Below, one piece after another: positions 34,522 to 40,702 of a stretch of 64,000 bases of DNA. Positions within the stretch are counted from its first letter, which is position 1. Each line of letters begins with the position of its first letter. Made by a program: the position numbers and the translations under genes. The stretch is from an uncultured bacterium (GTDB lineage: Bacteria > Bacillota > Clostridia > Oscillospirales > Oscillospiraceae), in contig CAMTMC010000002.1 of assembly GCA_947073515.1 (NCBI GenBank), positions 1-64,000 on the forward strand. The letters are read 5' to 3'. The notes below the pieces were generated by a model that worked only from the letters and a program-made list of their open reading frames with translations, was not told the DNA's origin and ran no database searches.

Positions 34522-36009
34522 ATGCTGACCAACATCCCCCAGGTAAAACTGGGCATCATCGCCGTCTCCCGGGACTGCTTTATCATCGACCTGTCTGAGC
34601 GCCGCCGCTCCGCCATCGTGTCCGCCTGCGCCGGAAACGGCCTGGACGTGTACGAGTGCAAGACCACTGTTGAGAACGAGAAGGACATGCTCCAGGCTGT
34701 GGACGAGGTGAAGGCCGCTGGCTGCAACGCCCTGGTGGTTTTCCTGGGTAATTTCGGCCCCGAGACCCCCGAGACCCTCATCGCCAAGCACTTCGACGGC
34801 CCCTGCATGTACGTGGCCGCCGCCGAGGGGGACGGCGACCTGATCAACGGCCGGGGCGACGCCTACTGCGGGATGCTCAACTGCTCCTACAACCTGGGGA
34901 TGCGCCACCTGAAGGCCTTCATCCCCGAGTACCCCGTGGGCACCGCCGCCGACATTGCTAAGATGATCGGCGAGTTTAAGCCCATCGCCTGCGCCCTCAT
35001 CGGCCTGAGCCAGCTGAAGATTATCACCTTTGGCCCCCGGCCCCAGGATTTCTTCGCCTGCAACGCCCCCATCAAGGGCCTGTATGAGATCGGCGTGGAG
35101 ATTGAGGAGAACTCCGAGCTGGACCTGCTGGTGGCCTACAAGGCCCACGCCAACGACCCCCGCATCCCCGAGGTGTGCGCCGACATGGCCAAGGAGATGG
35201 GCGAGGGCTGCTACTACGCCGACATGAACGAGCGCATGGCCCAGCTGGAACTCACCCTGCTGGACTGGGCCGAGGCCCACAAGGGCGCCCGGCAGTACGT
35301 GGCCTTCGCGGACAAGTGCTGGCCCGCCTTCCCTGAGGCCTTCGGCTTTGAGCCCTGCTACGTTAACTCCCGCCTGGTGAGCCGGGGCATCCCCGTCTCC
35401 TGCGAGGTGGACATCTACGGCGCCCTGTCCGAGTACATCGGTATGTGCGTGTCCGGCGACACCGTCACCCTGCTGGACATCAACAACTCCGTCCCCGCCT
35501 CCCTCTACGAGGAGGACATCAAGGGCAAGTTCGACTACCAGCTCACCGATACCTTCATGGGCTTCCACTGCGGCAACACCCCCAGCTGCAAGCTGTGCGC
35601 CGACCGGGCGGTGAAGTACCAGCTCATCCAGCACCGGCTGCTGGAGCCCAAGGACTCCGAGCCCGACTTCACCCGGGGCACCCTGGAGGGTGACATCGCC
35701 CCCAGCGACATCACCTTCTACCGCCTCCAGTGCGACAGCGAGGGCGTCCTCCGGGCCTACATCGCCCAGGGCGAGGTGCTGCCCGTCAAGACCCGCTCCT
35801 TCGGCGGCATCGGCGTGTTCGCCATCCCCGAGATGGGCCGGTTCTACCGCCACGTCCTCATCCAGAAGCGCTACCCCCACCACGGGGCGGTAGCCTTCGG
35901 CCATTACGGCAAGGCCCTGTTCGAGGTCTTCAAGTTCCTGGGGATTGAGGACATCGCCTACAACCAGCCCAAGTCCCTGCCCTACCCCACCGAGAACCCC
36001 TTCGCCTGA
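34522..36009 (+). CDS. L-fucose/L-arabinose isomerase family protein
   Basis: 495 residues with AAGGAGG before the ATG. Three-domain fucose/arabinose isomerase style: N-terminal LGIIAVSRDCFI, a middle ALIGLSQLKIITFGPRPQDFF block, and a C-terminal region with putative metal residues around CEVDIYGALSEY, GFHCGNTPSCKLC and YPHHGAVAFGHYG. Such enzymes interconvert an aldose and a ketose with Mn or Co. With xylB upstream it may isomerise a pentose to D-xylulose or to a related ketose. It is not a close XylA or AraA, so the substrate is open. Confidence 0.8.
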   Translation: MLTNIPQVKLGIIAVSRDCFIIDLSERRRSAIVSACAGNGLDVYECKTTVENEKDMLQAVDEVKAAGCNALVVFLGNFGPETPETLIAKHFDGPCMYVAAAEGDGDLINGRGDAYCGMLNCSYNLGMRHLKAFIPEYPVGTAADIAKMIGEFKPIACALIGLSQLKIITFGPRPQDFFACNAPIKGLYEIGVEIEENSELDLLVAYKAHANDPRIPEVCADMAKEMGEGCYYADMNERMAQLELTLLDWAEAHKGARQYVAFADKCWPAFPEAFGFEPCYVNSRLVSRGIPVSCEVDIYGALSEYIGMCVSGDTVTLLDINNSVPASLYEEDIKGKFDYQLTDTFMGFHCGNTPSCKLCADRAVKYQLIQHRLLEPKDSEPDFTRGTLEGDIAPSDITFYRLQCDSEGVLRAYIAQGEVLPVKTRSFGGIGVFAIPEMGRFYRHVLIQKRYPHHGAVAFGHYGKALFEVFKFLGIEDIAYNQPKSLPYPTENPFA

Positions 36010-36443
36010 TGCTGGCGGAGGTTGAGGCCCTCTATCAATCCTATCTTGACGAGTTCCACCGGCTGGAGCGCAAGCGCAATCCCATGGAGGGGGCCCTGGG
36101 CTTTGGCGTCGGCCCCAGGAACTACCCCTGTCACGAGAAATTTGCGGAGGACTTGGAGGAGCTGTTGACCCGGTTCGAAGCCCAGTCCCCCGCCTCGGAG
36201 GAGGTGGGGCAGGTGCTGAACTACATCTATTTCACCGCCCCCGCCCGCTGGAACTCTGTCCCCGCCGTGGACTCCATGCTGATCGGGGTACACGGCCTCA
36301 CCCTGGGGCTGATCCCCCTGCTCAGCCCCTCCGACGCCAGGCCGCTGTATGACGCCTACCAGGCGGCCTACCCCCGCCGCCACCGCCTCCCCGTCCAGAA
36401 AAAGCTGCTGGCGGAGCTGGAACGGCGTTACCAGGGCCGGTAA
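36009..36443 (+). CDS. Hypothetical protein, last gene of the sugar operon
   Basis: 144 residues, coupled to the isomerase gene by TGATG. Soluble, mostly helical (YQSYLDEFHRLERKRNP, EDLEELLTRFEAQ), with a PRNYPCHEKF segment near residue 37. I do not recognise a family. Tight coupling suggests a partner or accessory of the isomerase. Confidence 0.65.
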   Translation: MLAEVEALYQSYLDEFHRLERKRNPMEGALGFGVGPRNYPCHEKFAEDLEELLTRFEAQSPASEEVGQVLNYIYFTAPARWNSVPAVDSMLIGVHGLTLGLIPLLSPSDARPLYDAYQAAYPRRHRLPVQKKLLAELERRYQGR

Positions 36444-36470
36444 ACGGCTTCCCTGGGGTTATCACAAAGA

Positions 36471-36503
36471 ATGCCCCGGACGATTTGAAATCGTCCGGGG
36501 CAT
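36471..36503. terminator. Long hairpin between convergent operons
   Basis: A 16-bp near-perfect palindrome (36471-36486 with 36488-36503). U-rich sequence follows only on the minus strand (TCTTTG), so efficiency on the plus strand is uncertain. Confidence 0.65.
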
Positions 36504-36525
36504 GTTCATGTTGCTTCCGGGGGGA

Positions 36526-36849
36526 TTACGCCTCCTGGTACAGCTCCAGGATGGCCCCGTCCTTCCAGACGAAGGCCAGCCGGTCTCCCTTGTCGTTGGC
36601 CTCCATGGGGCCGCAGATGACGCTGTCCGCGTCGGCGATGTACTTTTCCAGGTCGTCCACCTTGTAAGCCACATGGGGGTGGCGGTGGATCTCCTCGGGG
36701 AAGGGGGTGCCCTCCTCAAACTTCAGGTACTCGATCTTGTAGTCGTAGTCGTCCACGTTGCTGACCCAGAACTTGGCCCCCTCGTTATAGACCATGTTGG
36801 GCTTGCGGTTGGTGACAGGGATCCCAATGTGCATATACTCAGCGGACAT
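36526..36849 (-). CDS. VOC superfamily (glyoxalase/bleomycin-resistance fold) protein
   Basis: 107 residues, one VOC unit. The opening YMHIGIPV and closing LELYQEA are the usual beta strands that carry the first and last metal ligands (His7 and Glu104 region); RHPHVAYKVDDLEKYI marks the middle strand. VOC proteins act as isomerases, epimerases or lyases on small oxo-compounds. It is the last gene of the DhaL-DhaK-LsrF operon, with TAGGAGG before its ATG, so it may isomerise the phosphorylated intermediate, as LsrG (a different fold) does for phospho-AI-2. That role is a guess. Confidence 0.78.
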   Translation of the reverse strand: MSAEYMHIGIPVTNRKPNMVYNEGAKFWVSNVDDYDYKIEYLKFEEGTPFPEEIHRHPHVAYKVDDLEKYIADADSVICGPMEANDKGDRLAFVWKDGAILELYQEA

Positions 36850-36889
36850 TTTCCTTCCTCCTATACAATTTGTTTTGAATGGCGGGGGA

Positions 36890-37771
36890 TCAGCCGTTCT
36901 TCACCGCCTCATACACCTCGTAGGCCTGCTTGGGGGTATACCCCTCGTGGACCACCTTGCCGATGGCCTGGGCCATGCCGGCGGGGCTGTCAGACTGGAA
37001 GATATTCCGGCCCATATCCACCCCCCGGGCCCCCTCCTGGATGGCCTTGTAAGCCATCTCCAGGGCCTCCAGCTCGGGCAGCTTCTTGCCCCCGGCGATG
37101 ACGATGGGCACGGGGCAGGCGGCGGCCACCCGCTCAAAGCCCTCGCAGTAGTAACTCTTGACAATGTTAGCCCCGTTCTCCGCCAGCACCCGGGTGGCCA
37201 GCAGGAAAAACTTCTCCGTGCGCTCCATCTCTTTGCCCACGGCCACCACCCCCAGGGTGGGCATGCCGTACCGGGCCCCGGCGTCGGCCGTCCGGCACAG
37301 CAGCTCCAGGGAGCGGCTCTCCCCGGCGGCTCCGATGAAGGTCTGTACCGCCACGCAGTCGGCGCCCATCCCCAGGGCGTTCTCCATGTCGCTGGCGAAG
37401 CCGCCGCCGTTGGACATATCGTCGTACAGGACGGTGGAGTCGTAGGTCACCCGCAGGCACCGGCCCACCCGGGCGGCGGGAGAAATACAGGAGCGGAATA
37501 TGCCCCGGGTTCCCATGAGAACATCCACATAGGGGATCAGGGGCGGGATCACCAGGTCGATCCGCTCCAGCCCGGCGGTGGGGCCCATGATGTAGCCGTG
37601 GTCGAAGGCCAGCATCACCGTGTTGCCGGACTGGGGGTGGAACATCCGGGCCAGCCGGGACTTCATGCCCCAATCGCAGTGGGCCGCGCCCTTGACGTAG
37701 AAGCCCTCCTGGGCGGCGGGGACATCCAGGTGGTAGTCGTGGGCGGCCTTGTTTCCAATGTTGTCCGCCAT
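36890..37771 (-). CDS. LsrF-like class I aldolase/thiolase
   Basis: 293 residues, strongly LsrF-like along its length: DWGMKSRLARMFHP, TVMLAFDHGYIMGPTAGLERID, MGTRGI, GMPTLGVVAVGK, VPIVIAGGKKLPELEALEM and GARGVDMGRNIFQS. Lys205 in IVKSYY matches the catalytic lysine of LsrF (Lys203 in E. coli), which cleaves phosphorylated 3-hydroxypentane-2,4-dione with CoA in AI-2 degradation. Related DeoC/LacD-type enzymes cleave other phospho-ketoses, so the substrate here is not fixed. It starts three bases after the dhaK-like stop. Confidence 0.88.
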   Translation of the reverse strand: MADNIGNKAAHDYHLDVPAAQEGFYVKGAAHCDWGMKSRLARMFHPQSGNTVMLAFDHGYIMGPTAGLERIDLVIPPLIPYVDVLMGTRGIFRSCISPAARVGRCLRVTYDSTVLYDDMSNGGGFASDMENALGMGADCVAVQTFIGAAGESRSLELLCRTADAGARYGMPTLGVVAVGKEMERTEKFFLLATRVLAENGANIVKSYYCEGFERVAAACPVPIVIAGGKKLPELEALEMAYKAIQEGARGVDMGRNIFQSDSPAGMAQAIGKVVHEGYTPKQAYEVYEAVKNG

Positions 37772-37774
37772 GGT

Positions 37775-38773
37775 TTACTCCTTGCTGTAGGCCGGGGTGT
37801 GGCAGGGGGTGTTCCACAGGCGGATGAACTCCTCGTCCCACTTGGCGATGTTCATCTGGAAGCCGCCGGCTTCCTGGACGGTGAGGATCTCCCCCACCAT
37901 GCTGGCCACAACCTCCACGTCCATAGCCTTGAGATACTCCACGGTGTCCTTGAACAGCACCAGCATCTCCATCATGGTGGTGGCGCCGCAGCCGTTAATC
38001 ATGACAAAGGCCTTGTCCCCGGCCTTCAGCCCCAGGTTTTTGCACAGGGCCCCGGCCACGGTGTTCACCGTGTCCTTGGAGGACATCATGGGCACCCGGA
38101 CGCCGCCGCCCTCGCCGTGCTGGCCAGCACCGATCTCCATCAGGTCGGTCTCCCCCAGGTCACCGAAGGAGGAACCGTTCTGGGGATGGGTGGCGTCGGT
38201 GGACTTGACGGTGACGGAGGCCATGCTGTCGGCGTACCGCTGGGCGATCTCCGCCACCTCGTCCAGGCTCTTGCCCTCCCGGGCGGCGGCGGCGGCGATG
38301 TGGTACAGGGCCACAGCTCCAGCCAGGCCCCGCTTGTTGTCCTCGCCGTTGGGGTCGTACTGGATCTCCTCGCCAGTGACCACCTGGCGCACGTTCAGCC
38401 CGGCCTTCTGGGCCAGCTTCATGGCCTGCTTCCCCGCCAGCTGGTCGCCGGCGTAGTTCAGGGTGAGCAGCAGCACGCCGTGGCCCTTGTCGGCCAGCTT
38501 CATGGCGTCGAACACCAGCTGTCCGTTGGGGGCGGCGAAGATGTCGCCCACCGCCTGGACATCCAGCATGCCCTTGCCCACAAAGCCCGCCTGGGCGGGC
38601 TCGTGGCCGGAGCCGCCGTAGGTGACGATGGTCACCCGGTCGGCGCTGGCCAGGTCCTTACTGATGACCAGGTGGCCCTCCACATCCAGGATATCGGGGT
38701 AAGCCAGGCCCAGGCCCGCCAGCTCCTCATCGGTGATGGTCTCGGGGGCGTTGATAAACTTCTTCATTTTCAT
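37775..38773 (-). CDS. DhaK-like ketose kinase subunit
   Basis: 332 residues. TYGGSGHEPAQAGFVGKGMLD (about 51-71) is the DhaK substrate-binding signature, and His219 in GAGQHGEGG matches the histidine that forms a hemiaminal with the ketone of dihydroxyacetone. In PTS systems DhaK works with DhaL and DhaM; no dhaM is present, and homologues with altered specificity phosphorylate erythrulose or other C4/C5 ketoses. The pairing with LsrF-like and VOC genes suggests a substrate longer than dihydroxyacetone. GAGGTAA lies before the ATG. Confidence 0.88.
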   Translation of the reverse strand: MKMKKFINAPETITDEELAGLGLAYPDILDVEGHLVISKDLASADRVTIVTYGGSGHEPAQAGFVGKGMLDVQAVGDIFAAPNGQLVFDAMKLADKGHGVLLLTLNYAGDQLAGKQAMKLAQKAGLNVRQVVTGEEIQYDPNGEDNKRGLAGAVALYHIAAAAAREGKSLDEVAEIAQRYADSMASVTVKSTDATHPQNGSSFGDLGETDLMEIGAGQHGEGGGVRVPMMSSKDTVNTVAGALCKNLGLKAGDKAFVMINGCGATTMMEMLVLFKDTVEYLKAMDVEVVASMVGEILTVQEAGGFQMNIAKWDEEFIRLWNTPCHTPAYSKE

Positions 38774-38800
38774 GGGATTACCTCCTCAAAGTCGATGGTC

Positions 38801-39409
38801 TCAGGGCCGCGCCAGCCCCTGGAAAAAGCGGGACATGGACATGGCCCCGGCGTCCGGGGTGCCGATGGTCTTCTCCCCGTAGCTCTTGGCCCGCCCGAAT
38901 TTAGAGACGAAATTCTTGCTGGCCTCGGCCCCGGCGGCGGCGGCCTGGGCGGCGGCGGCGAAGAGCTCATCCTCATTGCCGCCGGAGTAGGCGGCGATAG
39001 CCTGGCTGGCGGGGATCAGGGCATCCATCATAGTCTTGTCCCCCACTTTGGCCCCGGACATGTCGTCCAATTCCTCCAGCCCCTTGGCGAACACGGCCTG
39101 GAGGCCTGGGATGTCGATCTCCTCCCCCTCCGGGGCGGCCTCCTGCATCCCATCCAGCCAGGTGTTCCACAGGGGGACGGCGCTGCCGCCGTTGAGGCCC
39201 ATCACGGCCATGGCCGCTTCATCCAGCATCGCCTGGACGCCCCCCTCCGACCGGTCCACCGCTTCCGAAATAGCCTTGGCGATCTTGGTCATGGTCAGGC
39301 CGTGGTCGGCGTCGCCGAAGCGGGAGTCGATCTCGGTCAGCTCCGCCTCCGCCGCCTGGACGCTGGCGCAGGCGTTTTTCAGCCGCGCGGCAAATTCCGC
39401 TTTTGTCAT
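38801..39409 (-). CDS. DhaL-like nucleotide-binding kinase subunit
   Basis: 202 residues, all helical DhaL fold. EIDSRFGDADHG (about 26-37) carries the Mg-binding aspartates (Asp28, Asp33, Asp35), and GDKTMMDAL and GRAKSYGEKTIGTPDAGA are the nucleotide-site blocks. It supplies the ADP/ATP half of the kinase whose ketone-binding half is the next gene. First gene of the operon; GGAGGTGA before the ATG and a consensus promoter upstream. Confidence 0.88.
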   Translation of the reverse strand: MTKAEFAARLKNACASVQAAEAELTEIDSRFGDADHGLTMTKIAKAISEAVDRSEGGVQAMLDEAAMAVMGLNGGSAVPLWNTWLDGMQEAAPEGEEIDIPGLQAVFAKGLEELDDMSGAKVGDKTMMDALIPASQAIAAYSGGNEDELFAAAAQAAAAGAEASKNFVSKFGRAKSYGEKTIGTPDAGAMSMSRFFQGLARP

Positions 39410-39448
39410 GGTGTCACCTCCCCTCCGAAGCCGTTACATCTGTTCATA

Positions 39449-39479
39449 ATTATATTTTATCTAGTTACATATGTCAACT
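39449..39479 (-). promoter_or_regulatory. Consensus promoter of the DhaL-DhaK-LsrF-VOC operon with operator
   Basis: On the minus strand, TTGACA (39472-39477), a 17-bp spacer and TATAAT (39449-39454): a perfect consensus. The near-palindrome GTTACATATGTCAAC (39465-39479) overlaps the -35 and resembles the site at the SorC promoter. A promoter this strong must be repressed to be regulated. Confidence 0.85.
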
Positions 39480-39535
39480 CAAAAAGCATTTTCCACATAG
39501 TAACCATAATTTTTCTTCTCTGCTTGTGAAAAATA

Positions 39536-39577
39536 TATAAAAAACAGGCCCCCAGCCGCCGTTGCGGCTGGGGGCCT
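39536..39577 (-). terminator. Strong intrinsic terminator of the SorC regulator gene
   Basis: A 14-bp stem (39546-39559 with 39564-39577, loop CGTT) is followed on the minus strand by GTTTTTTATATATTTTTC. Confidence 0.9.
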
Positions 39578-39589
39578 CCTCTTTGGTTT

Positions 39590-40522
39590 TTACTGCTCCA
39601 GCAGGCTTTTCACCAGCTCCGCCCGGGCCACGATATGGGTAAAAAAGCCCGACCTGAGCGCCCCCCGCAGGGCCTTGGCGCTGGCGTTGGCGGAGCACAC
39701 CCCGATGATATTGGGGCACCGCTTCAAGGTGTCAATGGGGATCTGAATGGCGAAATCCTGTTCCGACTGAATGACCCGCCCCTCCTCATTGAAGTAGTAG
39801 ATCAGCATCCGGCCACAGGCATGCTCCCGCTGGAGCAGGCTGCCATACCGGACCAGGGAGGCGAAGTCGGGGCTGGAGGGATAGTCGCCGATGTTCACCA
39901 GGGCGGTGTCCAGCCGCTCCCACTGATGGTGGATCTGGCGGTAGACCTCGGTGGAGCACAGCACCTGCTTCTCCTCCAGGCTGTCCGGCAGGGCCGGGAG
40001 ATACAGAAAGTGGGGGGCGGCCCCCATCTGCTGGGACATCAGCCGGACATTCTCGTTGGACTGGTAATTGCGGGCGGGGATGCTGGCGTTGCCCACCAGG
40101 GGGCAGATATCGGTCACGGCGCTGTCGGGCTGGGGGTTCTCCTCCAGCCAGGACACCAGCTGCCCGATCAGATAGCCCCAGCCCACCCCCAGCCGGCGGG
40201 CCCCCAGCTGGCGCAGCAGCTCCACCGCCCCCTGGGACAGCAGGCGGTTGGTGGCGTCGTCGTTGGGGCCCTCCTCCACCAGGGCGCCCCCACGGATGGA
40301 GCTGGACAGCTGGAGCCGCTCCAGCAGCCTGGCCTCCCGGGCGCCCGGCTCATGTATGGTGATCTCCACAATGCCCCGCTCCCGGGCCTCTGACAGCATC
40401 CGGCTGATCAGCGGGCGGGACACCCCCAGGTCCCGGGCAATATCGCTCTGCTTCTGGTCCTCCAGATAGTACTTCCGGGCCACATAGGCCAGCTTTTTCT
40501 CTCTCTCCTGGTTCGTGTCCAC
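39590..40522 (-). CDS. SorC/DeoR-type sugar-binding transcriptional regulator (LsrR-like family)
   Basis: 310 residues from a GTG at 40522. N-terminal HTH (about 13-55, QKQSDIARDLGVSRPLISRMLSEARERGIVEITI), then the SorC effector domain (about 60-305) with LGVGWGYLIGQL and GVCSANASAKALRGALRSG, where a phosphosugar usually binds. LsrR, which controls AI-2 uptake, belongs to this family. It is separated from the catabolic operon by its own terminator, but both promoters share a GTTACA-xATGT site, so it likely represses itself and the operon. Confidence 0.88.
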   Translation of the reverse strand: MDTNQEREKKLAYVARKYYLEDQKQSDIARDLGVSRPLISRMLSEARERGIVEITIHEPGAREARLLERLQLSSSIRGGALVEEGPNDDATNRLLSQGAVELLRQLGARRLGVGWGYLIGQLVSWLEENPQPDSAVTDICPLVGNASIPARNYQSNENVRLMSQQMGAAPHFLYLPALPDSLEEKQVLCSTEVYRQIHHQWERLDTALVNIGDYPSSPDFASLVRYGSLLQREHACGRMLIYYFNEEGRVIQSEQDFAIQIPIDTLKRCPNIIGVCSANASAKALRGALRSGFFTHIVARAELVKSLLEQ

Positions 40523-40548
40523 AAAATGTTCCCCCGTATTCCCAGCGT

Positions 40549-40597
40549 GTTACAAATGTTACTCCCCATTTATATCACAAATGCCGGAGGGAGGCAA
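40549..40597 (-). promoter_or_regulatory. SorC gene promoter with operator
   Basis: On the minus strand, TTGCCT (40592-40597), a 17-bp spacer ending TGA and TATAAA (40569-40574). The palindrome-like GTTACAAATGTTAC (40549-40562) sits at the transcription start and matches the site at 39465-39479. Confidence 0.72.
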
Positions 40598-40652
40598 GTA
40601 AATTGAACCGGGAGGCCCCCCCGCAGGGGCGGCCTCCCGGCTGAAACCTTAA

Positions 40653-40701
40653 AACCTGTATTCACAAGCTCATCCGGCATTTTCACTTATGAATACCGGT
40701 T
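40653..40701. mobile_element. Short MITE-like element C (49 bp)
   Basis: Arms AACCTGTATTCACAAG (40653-40668) and, inverted, AACCGGTATTCATAAG (40686-40701) match the terminal repeats of the element at 34342-34500 and leave only about 17 bp between them. It abuts the stop codon of the kinase gene at 40703, where its hairpin may end transcription. Confidence 0.65.
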
Positions 40702-40702
40702 C

